A stretch of 64,000 nucleotides of DNA, from the NCBI RefSeq assembly GCF_004210375.1, contig NC_134834.1:16795027-16859026 (forward strand), in the 5' to 3' direction. The notes below the pieces were generated by a model. That model saw only the letters and a program-made list of their open reading frames with translations. It was not told the origin of the DNA and ran no database searches. Source of the stretch: Tachypleus tridentatus (lineage: Eukaryota > Arthropoda > Merostomata > Xiphosura > Limulidae). Positions 10,791 to 23,432 of this stretch are shown piece after piece (position 1 is the first letter of the stretch; each line of letters starts with the position of its first letter). Position numbers and translations under genes: made by a program.

Positions 10791-13776
10791 TTAATCTGGC
10801 TTCAATAATTCTATCGTATCTTTATCAACAAGCATTCTCTGGACATTCTCTCCTTTTTCTTTGAGGATTTCTTCAACATTCCTGTGAAAATATTGAAAGT
10901 ACGAAAGTAAACCGTGTCTACAGTTTATTTCACAAGTGAAAAAGATCATTTTAAAAAATAAATATAAAACATCAAAAGAGACACATTTAAAACAATATTC
11001 ACTTTTACTGTTCTTTTCATCAGTTATTACATCTTCAAAATTTCTTGAAATAATAAATGCATTTTTGTAAGATACAAGTTATTTTAATTAACAAAGACTT
11101 AAACTACATTGTTCAAGAGAGTCTATATTTATTAACCTTTGTTTGAACAAAGTTCTCACAAACTTCTATAATATATGTGAACAATTTTAAAAACAGGGTG
11201 CAGAAGTAAAAGGTTTGTACATATTTTGGCAACTTTTCATTAGGTATATAATGGTACATAATAACCAAAGAATTACTTCAGTAATTCTCAAACATTTTTT
11301 TCCATGAGGGATCCTCACAAATCAGACTTTTACAGCTCTAAAGTTTATCTGTAAAAGATAATTCTATCGTGTAAAAAAGAAGCTGTCATATAGAAGATAA
11401 TTTGATTTTCAACTAAAACATTTTCATTTCATGTAACTCATAAGGAGATCAACAAGAGACCTGTTGGTCCATTGAGGCTGTCCCACCCTCTAAAAAAAAT
11501 ATACATTTTTAATACACTTCTTATAAATGTCTCATAATATCTTAAGGCAATCCATTTCAAAGGCTAACTACCATGTTAGGAAAATAAAACTGTCTTAGAT
11601 GAAGATAAGTCCTAAGCTACCAAAGTCTATATGAACACATTAGTCTTAACATTCTCACCATTTCATATAGAACAATATGATTCATTACACAATAAATTTC
11701 CTTAACAATCTTAAACAATTCAATCAAATACCCTCTAACTCTTCTTTATTCAAGAGAATACAGTTTCATAGACTTTAATCCATCTGCATATGACAACTTT
11801 TCTATACCATGTATCATCCTAGTAGACCACCTTTCCAACAATTCAATGCCATTCCTAAACTTAGCACAATACTTCAATTGTGGGCTAACCTTTACCTATT
11901 TATTACAATTAAAAGCCATCTATAATTTAATCATCCAACACACAAAATAAAGTAAATCCGATTGACAACCACCAACATTTTCCTCACAGCCAGTAACATC
12001 CAAAACCTATCATCAGCAACTTTAACATCCAAAACCTATCATCAGCATCTTTAACATCCAAAACCTATCATCAGCATCATTAACATCCAAAACCTATCAT
12101 CAGTAACTTCATGCATTTGATTTAACATTTCTTTATCTGTGTCACTGACGTAAACCAAAAGAGAACAAAGTTCCTAGCAATGAGCCAAGAGGCATCCATA
12201 CATATGAATTCAGTTTCTATCAGGCTTCTTTCATTCAACTACTTTTTGATCCAACGAACCAACTTATCACCCACAGAGTTCAATTTTTTAATAAGCCTTT
12301 TATGTGGCAACTTCCCAAATGCATTCTGAAAATTTAAATATACCAAATTTACTCTTTTCAGTTCATCTACATAAGCAGTAACTTCTTCAAAGAATGTCCA
12401 AAGATTAGTAAGACAAGATTCAGTGGAATCATGTTGACTATTCAATAATTTGTAAAACATCTTTTATCAAACTTTCTAAAGCTTTCCCTACTACTAATAG
12501 GCCTACAGTTGTCTAGACAATTTTGTACTTTACTTTAATATCTTTATTTCAGAATCTTATCAGGTTCTTTACCTTGAATCCACACGGAGCTTATATCTCA
12601 GAAGAACACATTCATAATTATTTTAGAGGTAAGCGACAGAATGAAATATAATACATTTTAACAAAACCAGTGGTGGTATATTATGTATCATGAACTGTAA
12701 CCATCACTCCTTTATCAGTGTGAACTATATAAATAGGAGTAGTCATATAGAGCTTTTAAAAATTTTCAAGTTGTGATAGTAAAACATTGCATAACTTAAA
12801 GGTAAATAACAACTTTTTTTCACGTTTTTATTATTTTTGCACTCATTTAATGTAATTACAGTGTGTAATTTGTGTGTAAGATAATTTTTTGTTTACTATT
12901 TAAGTATTTAAGAAGAGTGAACAAAAATTGTAATATCAAAGACAGTACTTTATATAACAGAAGCAACTATTGGATATATACACCCACATACCCTATGGCT
13001 ACAACAATTCCAACCTACAAAATTATCATTTACCTTTTTCCTTCAAGATCTGGAAACCAATCTAAATTGTCTGCAATTAAATGATTATTTTCACACCCAT
13101 GACAACGAACAATAACAACACCCTTTTCATATGCTAATTTTGATATCAGCTTCGTGACTCTGGTATTACAAACTTTACAAGTGAACGACAACATCATTTT
13201 TGTTGACTGGATTTTCCCCAAGGGTAGTTGAAATGATACCATATTCTCACTTTTCTCTTTGTTAGTTATTTCCTGTTCTGAATCTGATGTCACACCTTCA
13301 TCAACTAAACCGCTTGAAGGTTTTCCATTCTTGATGTTAGAATCTCCCGAATTTTTAGCATATGTACTTGAAAACGATCTGCAAAGACTGATACTAGGTA
13401 AACCCTTAAAGGTATTAAGACTTATAGTTTTATAAGTTAACAAACCCATTATTGAGGGTAAATTATTATTGCACAACGGTACTGATATATTGGGTACAGG
13501 TTGCAATGGTCTTAAATTAATTACATTAATATTATTTGAGCTCAAAGCATGCATCTGGTTTTCACTTTTGAATAGATCACACTGGGTATTTTTGTTACTG
13601 TGACTGAAAAAAGGTTTCATGTCACATTTGTTTGAGTAGAAGTTGCTAGGATAAAAACTTAATTGTTTTTTCGCAAGTCCATACAACTTTTTCATAGTTT
13701 GTTGTACTTCCGGAATGTTGTCTAATTCAGTCTGGAACTGGCGTAGAAATTGTGGAAGAAATTTCATTAACCACAT
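10791..13776 (-). CDS. DNLZ: DNL-type zinc finger protein (Hep1/Zim17/Tim15), mtHsp70 escort
   Basis: The family keeps mitochondrial Hsp70 (mortalin) soluble in the matrix. Exon 1 is 13776-13034 (donor AAAAG|gtaaat) and exon 2 is 10881-10791 (acceptor ttttcacag, stop TAA). They join in frame for 277 aa. The zinc ribbon is C200-x2-C203 and C225-x2-C228, followed by the DNL signature in [19 protein letters not shown]. Exon 2 adds [20 protein letters not shown], the usual C-terminal helix. Human DNLZ is about 178 aa, so roughly 100 residues are extra at the N terminus. An internal Met110 (codon 13449-13447) starts a much better mitochondrial presequence, [20 protein letters not shown] then SLCRSFSS, giving 168 aa. 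Either start is possible, and I favour Met110 as the functional one. The 2.15-kb intron contains a LINE. Confidence 0.93.
11430..12560 (-). mobile_element. CR1-like LINE, 3' half, decayed
   Basis: The minus strand of the DNLZ intron reads an RT palm stretch at 12460-12239 ([20 protein letters not shown], then a W-I end) and, nearer the 3' end, the family's C-terminal text ([30 protein letters not shown]). The 3' end carries the ggtgggacagcctcaatgga tail also seen in the LINE ending near 30985. Many breaks make it inactive. Confidence 0.8.
11996..12112. repeat. Tandem repeat, 29 bp x 4, inside the LINE
   Basis: Four copies of a unit with catccaaaacctatcatcag followed by cactttaa-like text, lying inside the minus-strand LINE body. 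This is another case of a minisatellite within a retrotransposon. Confidence 0.85.
12561..13033 (-). other. DNLZ intron, part upstream of the LINE
   Basis: AT-rich intron sequence between the LINE and the DNLZ exon 1 donor. No repeat or gene is seen. Confidence 0.6.
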
Positions 13777-14440
13777 TACTATGGTTCTAATGCTAAAACT
13801 AGTAACATCAGTTTAATAGTGTCGTTCTAAGAGTTTATGTTCTGATAATTTATTTACATAACACAAGTACAACTGCTAATTATAAATATAAATAAAGTAT
13901 AGGGTATTCCACTTATGTAATAATATATATATATATATATATATATAAAGATTTTTTCAAAGTGATCATACGTGCAAGATAAATTCCTCGTTCAACAGAT
14001 ACACACACTCAGGCATACGAAGGCTTTAGCGCCATCTACTGAAATCATAAACTGTTTGCAACTCTTACTTTACACTTTGCTTTAATATATTTCACTATGC
14101 TATCTCCAACTTGCGCTTCCTCAACAATAAAATAGGAAAGAAATCACTAAAATAAAACTATTAGTTTGCTTCTTTCTATAAACCAATTAATTTCTAAAAT
14201 ATAAAAAAAATTACAAAAAGTAATTTTTCTAACATGATGCGTTCTGTTTGTATATCATAATAAAAAAATACAAGTTTCTAGATTATTCTATTCTTTCAAA
14301 ATTGTCTAGAGATCTATAACGTATCTTTTGTTTGTAAGTTTTCTGCTGTTAGTGTTAATTTAAGTCCATGTTTCTGCTGTTAGTGTTAAGTCCATTGTAA
14401 TCACTACGTCATTGCTTGTACGCTACTATTTCTTAAAAAA
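13777..14440. other. DNLZ 5' flank, with TA microsatellite
   Basis: The DNLZ promoter should lie here. A (TA)n tract is at about 13921-13947. Next to it, 13970-14045 has some CpGs. No core-promoter motif is convincing. Confidence 0.45.
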
Positions 14441-14562
14441 AGCCGCCCGCTTGTACAGCGGTAAGTCTGCGGATTTACAACGCTAAAATCATGGGTTCGA
14501 TTCACCTCGGTGGGCTCAGCAGACAGCCCGATGTGGCTTTGCTATAAGAAAACACAAAAACA
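14441..14562 (+). mobile_element. SINE-B (Val(TAC)-like tRNA head)
   Basis: A copy with head cttgtacagcggtaagtctg, loop tttacaa, B-box-like gggttcgattc, then the tail gatgtggctttgctataaga ending in an A-rich run. Near full length. Confidence 0.85.
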
Positions 14563-15766
14563 CACATTTCTTAAAAATTATCATAATCAAACAGGGTAAT
14601 TTAGACCACTAATCATGACATCTGATCTGACGGTTACCATTTTTAATTGGTGGACGTGTGAACATGTAGTACCTCAAAAGTTTAGTTCCCATTTTACTTA
14701 TGAGACATATTAATGCAAAAAAAACAACTTATTTTTATATTTTTTATGCGATTTATTTCATTTACTTTAGTTTTCAATTTTTCAAATTAATTAACTATTA
14801 TTGTTATTACTAAAACATCTCTCATAATAATAAAATATGGAAATAGTTGCAATAGATAAGTGAATCTCAAACGATATGATATCTAGAGTTTGTCCTAATG
14901 GATAAATGTTATTTTTTGTAACATGTTTACGATGGTTACCTAACAAAAGGCGATCGATAGAGAAATTTTCTATTGTACTTAAAGAAACAACAATAAAATT
15001 TATCAATGTTAACACTTTCGACTATGACAGGCGCTTATCAGTAATAGTAACAACGAATTAGGAACAATAAGCATTTCTTAGAAAAGTTTAATTTGAAGTA
15101 AAAATACATTAAAGTTCAATTATTTATGCCATTTAAAGAGCAATGTTTGATGTTAATATTGTGTAAGAAAAGGCTGGTATATTCCATCTGTTTTTAAGCT
15201 GTGTTTCTTTTAACAAATAACAATTATGCAATCACAACTGAAAGTTTCAGTTTCGTTCGTACTAATAAATAATGAAAAAAAAATGTCGTTAGCGCAGCCT
15301 ACTTGTTTATATCTCTTCAGCTTAGCAACAAGAACACGGTTGGTTATTGCAGCCACGAGGTCGTGTCATTGAGTCGTGTATCAGAGACAACACATACAAA
15401 TATATAATTGAGGCTTCCTTTAATGAAATGAGAAAACATCGCTAATCGAAGGACACATTTAAAGTATTTAGTCATAAAAAAGCTTTAAAGTCAAAATAAT
15501 AAAATCATTATGAAGGTTAATTTGAAAATGTTACCCAATTCATCGGGGCAGAATCGAGTTTCTTTTTTAAACACATGTAAGCTAGAACACGTATGCACAT
15601 ATAACCGCATCTTGACGTCAGAATCAAAAGGCGATAAAAATATGATGTAATCAACGTACATGCTTGATATAAACAAGTACATAGTACAGAGGGAGACGTG
15701 TTATACCAACATCACATTTCTACATCACAGTAATTCAAAATTTTGTGGGTGGCCTCGAGCAAAACA
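14563..15766. other. Intergenic, nothing recognised
   Basis: AT-rich DNA with short chance frames on the minus strand (14791-15015, 15491-15682). No gene family, tandem array or SINE is seen. Confidence 0.6.
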
Positions 15767-15767
15767 G

Positions 15768-16023
15768 TTTGTTTGTTTTGGGTTTTGCGCAAAGCTATTC
15801 GAGGGCTAATTTAGCAGTGTAAGACTAGAGGGAAGGCAGCTAGTCATCACCACCCACCGCCAACTCTTGGGCTACTCTTTTGCCAACGAATACTTGGATT
15901 GACAGTCACATTATAACGCCCCCACGGCTGAAAGGGCGAGCATGTTTGGTTCGACCGGGATTCGAATCCGCGACCCTCGGATTAATAGTCGAACGCCTCA
16001 ACACGCTTGGCCATGCCGGGCCC
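15768..16023 (-). mobile_element. SINE-A, near full length
   Basis: SINE-A on the minus strand has a tRNA head ending in ccggcatggcc, loop ctcgtaa (here altered), the body motif gtgggggcgttataatgtga and a caaacaaac tail. The head, body and tail are all present here. Confidence 0.92.
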
Positions 16024-16743
16024 AACAAAAGCAGTGATGATTCTTCCGGAACATCCAGTTCACTTTTTCTCAACAAAGTCCACAAAACTAAAATACAGGC
16101 CCCTGGTTGCACATAGCGTTAAGCGTTCGATGTTTGATGCTCGCGACGACACAACACTTTCCACTAAAATCGAAATAAACAATATTACAGTTACATTATA
16201 TTTTGATGTAGGACAATTTCTACTTGGGTAGTGTAGTGTAGATAACAATTATCAGTAAAACAAAAACAGTGAAAAACCAAAAACAAACTTATTAACGTAC
16301 TGGACTCATTCATTATTTTAAAGAAGGATAACAAACTTACTTACATTTAATTTAAACTAAAGATATCTCTCATTGTTAACAACTGTTTCTAATGTGATTT
16401 TGGAAAATTCACAATTAGATTTTCTAATTTATAAAAATCGTATTTGGGGACTAATTTAAATAGGAAATATATCTCAAAATTTTAAACTTTTTTTCTATTT
16501 ATAAAATGAAAACTATATTTTATTTTTTTTATCGTAAGTGGATGTAGTGAACCAGATGCTGGGACTATACAAGATGCATTTTTAGAAGGTCAAAGGTTGA
16601 GAAAGATGTTTCTAGAACTTCGCTGTCAGCTAGATGACGTTACATAGATTAAGTACCAAGTTTTATTTGTAAAAAAATGTGTATGGCCTGTATTGTTTAT
16701 AGTAATGGGAAGCAAACTAAAGAACCCAAGGTTAAAGACACGA

Positions 16744-16921
16744 TTGTTTGTTTTTAATTTCGCGCAAAGCTATACGAGGGCTATCAGCGCTGCCCGTCCC
16801 TAAGTTAGCAGTGTAAGACTAGAGAGAAGGCAGCTAGTCATCACCACCCACCGCCAACTCTTGGGCTAGTCTTTTACCAACGAACAGTGGGATTCACCGT
16901 AAGTTATAACGCCCCCACGGG
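16744..16921 (-). mobile_element. SINE-A, 5' truncated
   Basis: Tail and body are present, and the copy stops just after the gtgggggcgttataa motif, so the tRNA head is missing, as expected for 5' truncation in reverse transcription. Confidence 0.9.
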
Positions 16922-17093
16922 CCGTACGTGTTAAGAAAAATGACTTATAGTTCCGTTTTTATGTTCAAATAATCGGTACCTATTCGATTATATAAACTTA
17001 CGTTGCCATGAGATTCGTGTAACAAATACTACTATATTACGATTGTACTTCGCAATTTTTTTATTTTGTAAGCATGTATTTTTCTTTCAACAT

Positions 17094-17364
17094 GGCCCGG
17101 CATGGAGACGTGTGTTAAGGCGTTCGACTCGTAATCCGAGGGTCGCGGGTTCGAATTCCGGTCGCACTAAACATGCTCGCCCTTTTAGCCGTGGGGGCGT
17201 TATAATTTACGGTCAATCCCACTATTCATTATAAAAGAGTAGCCCAAGAGTTGGCGATTGGTGGCGATGACTAACTGTCTTCCCTCTAGTCTTACATTGC
17301 TAAATCTGCTAGCGCAGATAGCCCTCGAGTAGCTTTGCGCGAAATTAAAAAAACAAACAAAACA
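17094..17364 (+). mobile_element. SINE-A, near full length
   Basis: The head (ggcccggcatggagacgtgt), box B gggttcgaatt, body and an A-rich caaacaaaac tail are all visible. Confidence 0.92.
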
Positions 17365-18012
17365 ATCTCTCAACATTTGGACACTACGCATTTAATTCAG
17401 CATTTAGACATCTACTTTCATCTTACATTTAAAATTTAAGAACTGGACTAGAATACACATTTAAATACTGAGGTTAACCAAACCTTCATAGAATAATGTT
17501 CTAGATCCTCGCTGTTTTCATGATCATTGACCAAGCTTAACCTCATGATCACTAACACTTGATGAACGGCGAAGCCAATCTTTCACCAAATATCTTGACA
17601 AACAAAGGGTGCTGTTTCCATTACACAGTACATGTTTTTATGTATAATTCAACTTTGTAAATAACATAAATGAAAAATATGTTTAAAAAGTAAAATTGAA
17701 ATAAAACAAAAATATGAACTGATGGCTAATAAACTTTTTTTGTCACGATTCAAGACCATTTAATCACAAAATCCAAAGTCTTCAAAGGATCTTCCCCCTT
17801 GAACTCTCAACTAATTTCTCGTTGAGTGTTTGTTGTTGTTGTTGTTTTTCAGTACCAGCACTCCCCATTGTAGTCGTTACATGAGTCTTCCATTATAAGC
17901 ACACGTCAGCTTCTACGATCACTTTTAAGTAGTTCAAAGGAACTGAAGTTTATTGGAACCACACTGCAGCACATAAAAGGTTTGTGACCAAATGGGATTG
18001 TTGTGTTCCAGC
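17365..18012. other. Intergenic, nothing recognised
   Basis: AT-rich sequence with a short GTT run near 17830. No gene is seen. Confidence 0.6.
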
Positions 18013-18477
18013 AGGGGCGTAGATCCTGGGGGAATGGGGGATATACATTCCCCTTTATTTTAGGTGAGGGGTATGGTGCATGCAATTATCCCCCCTACAG
18101 TTTGGTCTGTTGAATTGTTTTATTGCATCACAGGCCTACAAATTATGTGTTTGTTCTTGTGATTCTCGTGTTCTTATCAATCGAATTACATAATTAGGCC
18201 TAGATGTAGGCTTTTTCAGTAACCGAAATGTACATCTTTAATATAGGCGTGCTTCTGCTTTTTTTCGATCTAAGCGATAGTTCGTAAGTATCAGTCAGTA
18301 GGCCTAAGTATACATGTGCAAGCATCATTGGTAAACAAGATTACTCTGTGGACTGTATTGCTTCCAGCTTTCAGCTGCACGTAATCAGAGATTATCAATT
18401 TGCAAACTGAACAGTCCCCATAGGTGGTTGTAAAATCATCCCCCCCCCCATCGTGGTGTAAAAAAATCTACGCCACT
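18013..18477. mobile_element. MITE-like DNA element with short inverted ends
   Basis: The left end is aggggcgtagatcctggggg. The right end, read on the minus strand, is agtggcgtagattttttta. The two match over about 12 of the first 13 bases. The interior has no coding capacity and has G-rich and C-rich runs near the ends. The right end abuts the assembly gap, so a target-site duplication cannot be checked. Confidence 0.6.
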
Positions 18478-18977
18478 NNNNNNNNNNNNNNNNNNNNNNN
18501 NNNNNNNNNNNNNNNNNNNNNNNNNNNNNNNNNNNNNNNNNNNNNNNNNNNNNNNNNNNNNNNNNNNNNNNNNNNNNNNNNNNNNNNNNNNNNNNNNNNN
18601 NNNNNNNNNNNNNNNNNNNNNNNNNNNNNNNNNNNNNNNNNNNNNNNNNNNNNNNNNNNNNNNNNNNNNNNNNNNNNNNNNNNNNNNNNNNNNNNNNNNN
18701 NNNNNNNNNNNNNNNNNNNNNNNNNNNNNNNNNNNNNNNNNNNNNNNNNNNNNNNNNNNNNNNNNNNNNNNNNNNNNNNNNNNNNNNNNNNNNNNNNNNN
18801 NNNNNNNNNNNNNNNNNNNNNNNNNNNNNNNNNNNNNNNNNNNNNNNNNNNNNNNNNNNNNNNNNNNNNNNNNNNNNNNNNNNNNNNNNNNNNNNNNNNN
18901 NNNNNNNNNNNNNNNNNNNNNNNNNNNNNNNNNNNNNNNNNNNNNNNNNNNNNNNNNNNNNNNNNNNNNNNNNNNNN
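18478..18977. other. Assembly gap, 500 N
   Basis: Exactly 500 unknown bases, so probably a placeholder of fixed size. It follows a poly-C run inside the MITE and is bordered on the right by a TA run. Confidence 0.98.
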
Positions 18978-19208
18978 AAGTAAAAAAATATATATATATA
19001 TATCATGATGATATTACTAACGGGGATTTGTTAGTATAATTTCTTGAAATGCGAAGTATATTTTTCTAGCTCAACTCTTCAAAGTTTAGCATTGAATATC
19101 TACAAAATGATTTTAGTATCATTTAAGACAATTTCTTTCTTCCAGATGACCCTAAAGCTCGGAGCATTTGGGAAAGTTGCCCATGGATCCAGAGCGGTAT
19201 TTCACCTC

Positions 19209-19480
19209 TGGAGGCCAGGTGGTTAATTCGTTCGACTCGTAATTTTAGAGTCGCAGGTTCGAATCCCGATCGCACCAAACATGCTCGCCCTTTCAGCCGT
19301 GGGGGAGTTATAATGTGACGGTCAATCCTACTATTCGTTGGTAAAAGAGTAGCCCAAGAGTTGGCGGTGGGTGGTGATGACTAGCTAGCTGCCTTCCGTC
19401 TAGTCGTACACTGCTAAATTAGGGACGGCTAGCGCAGATAGCCCTCAAGTAGCTTTGCGCGAAATTCAAAAACTAACAAA
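19209..19480 (+). mobile_element. SINE-A, nearly full length
   Basis: The head is slightly shortened (ggaggccaggtggttaattc). Box B, body and tail are intact. The copy has a duplicated tagc in the body. Confidence 0.9.
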
Positions 19481-19482
19481 TC

Positions 19483-19600
19483 GTCCTGTAAAGGCATGTC
19501 TGTGAACTTACATCACTAGAAACCAGGTTTCGATACCCGCCTTAGGTAGAGCACAGCTTGTTCATTCTGCAGCTTTGTACTTATCTTCAAATAAACATAA
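19483..19600 (+). mobile_element. SINE-C, decayed
   Basis: Text such as ctgtgaacttacatcactag, gtttcgatacccgcc and cagctttgtacttatcttca matches the SINE-C layout (acttaca loop, tttcgataccc box, tgtagctttgtgctt tail). It directly follows a SINE-A. Confidence 0.65.
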
Positions 19601-20849
19601 GACCTGCCTATTGTTACGACAGGATGACGAAACACACAATAAGATGATGGAAAATTTCAGAAGAAGCTGGGTGTAGCATGACTTAAATATGGTCCTGCAA
19701 AGCCAAGATGGGACTGGTCACGGCATTGTTTACATATATCTTAGAGTCAAGACGTAATTAGTTAATCAACAACTTGCATAAAAATCGTTCATTCGGATAA
19801 TACCGATGAAAATGAAATGTCACCAGATGGTGCTACTATCAAACACTGTAACAAGTGAATATTAAACATTAGTTGGTCTGATCATTAAGTTGTCCCTAAT
19901 TACTACCGTTATGTTAGTAATTTACAAAACTTAATTTTTTACCGTAAGATATGTTTCCTTTCTACTCTCCTTTATAAGCAGTTACTGACATAAAGACGGA
20001 ACTTTGACGTTTTAAAAATTATTTAAAGAAAAAGTGTGTAATAGATCCTGAAATCAAAGTTAAAAAAGTTTACTAATATCCAGCATGTGATACTATTTAC
20101 GATTTCCTCGTTTTACAACGCTCTCTCGTGGTAGCCAGAGTAACTAACACTAATTTGGAGATATGTGAATGGCTTTCGATTTACTCATCACGTGAACCAT
20201 TCGTTTACGTCAGAAGTGAACACCGACCACGAGCGCGAATATGACATTGACTGTTACGGTTACTGCGCAAGTGAACATTGACGTTTAGCGTCGAAGAAAA
20301 ATAAATACGCTCTACAAAAAGCACGTGACTTACGTTATTAACGACGAATGTTTCTTGACTGGTACGCAAGATTTTAAAATTCAAGTTATTATTGTCAGAC
20401 GACCGTGGTGTTAGACATAAACGATTTAATCAAGAGTTTTATCACGTAATGTAATTACAACCGTTAGAAACGCAGTCCAAGCGTATGAAATTAGATTTTC
20501 AAAGTAAAATTCAAGTCACTTCTAACGTTACGAACGACGAATATTTTATATCCCAAAAGATGGGACAAGCGACGGAAATATTCCATTTGTTTCCACACGT
20601 GCTGGAAATACTGAAATGTTCGCATGTTAATCATTAAAATATTTTTTACGCTTTCGTTTTTAAGACGGAAAGTTATCGTTATAAAAAAAAAAACTTTGGT
20701 CTTCAATTGTGTATAATAAGAAGAACAGTCAGTACCGCTTTTCCGTTAAAAAGTAGCTGCTTCAAACAGTGGCCACTTCGTTGTCCTCAACTCCGCGTGA
20801 AGTGTATTTCATACAAGTCATAATATCTGTGTGATCAGAAATTTCCCTC
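19601..20849. other. Intergenic, CpG-rich relative to the gene regions
   Basis: No gene or repeat is recognised. CpG is frequent at 20100-20800 (cgaccacgagcgcgaatatg and many more), unlike the CpG-poor gene introns. Two cacgtg E-boxes occur (within tcacgtgaacc it is partial; agcacgtgact is complete). A promoter is possible but no coding exon is visible nearby. Confidence 0.4.
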
Positions 20850-22695
20850 ACCTGATTATATTAGTTTATTAACTCTGTGACACCCCTGTAAACCACCCTC
20901 ACCTCATTACATTAGTTTATTAACTCTGTGACACCCTTGTGAACTACCTTACCTCATTACATTAGTTTATTAACTTTGTGACACCCCTGTAAACCACCCT
21001 CACCTGACTACATTAGTTTATTAACTCTGTGACACCCCTGTAAACCACCCTCACCTCATTACATTAGTTTATTAACTCTGTGAACCCCCTCACCTCTATA
21101 AATAAGTGTATTAACTTTGTAACACCCTTGTAAACCACAACACCTGATTACATTAATTTATTAGCTCTGTAACACCTCTGTGAACCACCCTCACCTCATT
21201 ACATTAGTTTATTAGCTCTGTAACACCCCTGTGAACCACACTCACTTCATTACATTAGTTTATTAACTCTGTGAACCCCCTCACCTCTATAAATAAGTGT
21301 ATTAACTTCGTAACACCCTTGTAAACCACAACACCTGATTACATTAATTTATTAGCTCTGTAACACCTCTGTGAACCACCCTCACCTCATTACATTAGTT
21401 TATTAGCTCTGTAACACCTCTGTGAACCACCCTCACCTCATTACATTAGTTTATTAGCTCTGTAACACCCCTGTGGACCCCCCTCACCTTATTACATTAG
21501 TTTATTAACTCTGTAACACCCCTGTGAACCACCCTTACCTCATTACATTAGTTTATTAACTATGTAACACCCCTGTGAACCACCCTCACCTCATTACATT
21601 GGTTTATTAATTCTGTAACACCCTGTGAGACCACCCTCACCTCATTACATTAGTTTATTAACTCTGTAATACCCTGTGAACCACACTCACTTCATTACAT
21701 TAGTTTATTAACTCTGTAACACCCTGTGAACCACACTCACTTCATTACATTGGTTTATTAGCTCTGTAACACCCTGTGGACCACCCTCACCTCATTACAT
21801 TAGTTTATTAACTTTGTAACACCCCTGTGGACCACCCTCACCTCATTACATTAGTTTATTAACTTTGTAACGCCCCTGTGAACCACCCTCACTTCATTAC
21901 ATTAGTTTATTAGCTCTGTAACACCCCTGTGGACCACAACACCTCATTACAATAGTTTATTAGCTCTGTAACACCCCTGTGGACCACAACATCTCATTAC
22001 ATTGGTTTATTAGCTCTGTAACCCCTGTGGACCACAACCCCTCATTACATTGGTTTATTAGCTCTGTAACACCCCTGTGGACCACAACACCTCATTACAT
22101 TAGTTTATTAGCTCTGTAACACCCTGTGAACCACACTCACTTCATTACATTAGTTTATTAACTCTGTGAACCCCCTCACCTCTATAAATAAGTGTATTAA
22201 CTTCGTAACACCCTTGTAAACCACAACACCTGATTACATTAATTTATTAGCTCTGTAACACCTCTGTGAACCACCCTCACCTCATTACATTAGTTTATTA
22301 GCTCTGTAACACCCCTGTGAACCACACTCACTTCATTACATTAGTTTATTAACTCTGTGAACCCCCTCACCTCTATAAATAAGTGTATTAACTTCGTAAC
22401 ACCCTTGTAAACCACAACACCTGATTACATTAATTTATTAGCTCTGTAACACCTCTGTGAACCACCCTCACCTCATTACATTAGTTTATTAGCTCTGTAA
22501 CACCTCTGTGAACCACCCTCACCTCATTACATTAGTTTATTAGCTCTGTAACACCCCTGTGAACCACACTCACATCATTACAATAGTTTATTAGCTCTGT
22601 AACACCCTGTGAACCACAACACCTCATTACATTAGTTTATTAACTCTGTAACACCCCTGTGGACCACCCTCACCTCATAACATTAGTTTATTAAT
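20850..22695. repeat. Satellite array, about 51-bp unit, about 36 copies
   Basis: The unit contains cctcattacattagtttatt then aactctgtaacacccctgtg and aaccaccctca. Units vary by small indels. A variant unit with ctctataaataagtgtatta recurs near 21093, 21284, 22173 and 22371, showing higher-order organisation of about 190-200 bp. Flanks are unrelated. Confidence 0.95.
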
Positions 22696-23179
22696 TCTAT
22701 AACAGCACTGTAATAATAAATTCAATGAATCTATAAAAGCCTAGCCCCTGCTTCCTGAGCTAACTTCAAATAGAGGAAGACAGCTTAGTCTTCGGTCACC
22801 CTGATGATCAGTTTTAATAATTAATTTTCATTAGAAAACTGCCAGTTTTTAATTAGTCAGTGAACACTGCCAACTGGTTGCTCTCCTTTTCGTGTGAAGA
22901 TCAAAGTTAAGATGGACCATGCCCGAGGTATACAGCGTCTCTGACCTGGTCATTTAAAATTCAGTTGTGTGCACAAAGTATCGTCAAGATGAACAAACTT
23001 AACAAATGACCACTGGCATACACCTAGGACCGTGGTGATCAGGGATACGGATATTTTAAGACGTTTAAACTTATACTGCACGTGATGAAACAAACTATGA
23101 TGGTGGCGAGAAACCGTCTGTTCACGTAATCATCTTAGTTTAAATGTTTTATTTTGAATTTTAGTTTCAAAGCACACGA
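22696..23179. other. Intergenic, nothing recognised
   Basis: No gene, SINE or tandem unit is seen between the satellite and the SINE-D copy. Confidence 0.6.
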
Positions 23180-23432
23180 CGCACCGTGACCCAGTGGTTA
23201 GAGTATCTAACTGTGAATCCAAGGTTTCGTGGTTTGCGTCCCATTACTGTTACTCAGAACAAATCCCGTTCTGCACTTTGATCTGTGAGTACGTGATAGG
23301 TGAGACAGTCAAATTCCTCTATTCCATTAGAACAGCCAAAGAGTTGGCGGTACGTGTTTTCCTTCCCTCTATCATCTACAACTTAAAAATTATGAACGGT
23401 TAGCGCAGACAGCCCTTTAGTAGCAAAAAAAC
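23180..23432 (+). mobile_element. SINE-D (His(GTG)-like tRNA head)
   Basis: The head reads cgtgacccagtggttagagt, loop ctgtgaa, then cgtggtttgcgtccc. The 3' part (gagttggcgg, tagcgcagacagccctttag) resembles the SINE-A body, so it is a related family with a different tRNA head. Confidence 0.7.

Noticed and set aside
15880-16231. Overlapping frames on both strands with HARPFSRGGVI text
   Set aside because: They are translations of SINE-A. The same peptide appears at 17043, 25532 and 40657, wherever the SINE lies.
17094-17170. Functional tRNA genes at the tRNA-like heads
   Set aside because: Each is followed by the SINE body instead of a short T-run terminator, stems contain mismatches, and the same head-body-tail unit occurs many times.
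18395-19008. Long frames of about 200 codons on both strands
   Set aside because: They consist almost wholly of unknown bases in the assembly gap.
20850-22695. CRISPR array
   Set aside because: Units are directly adjacent without unique spacers, and the genome is animal. The same holds for the other arrays.
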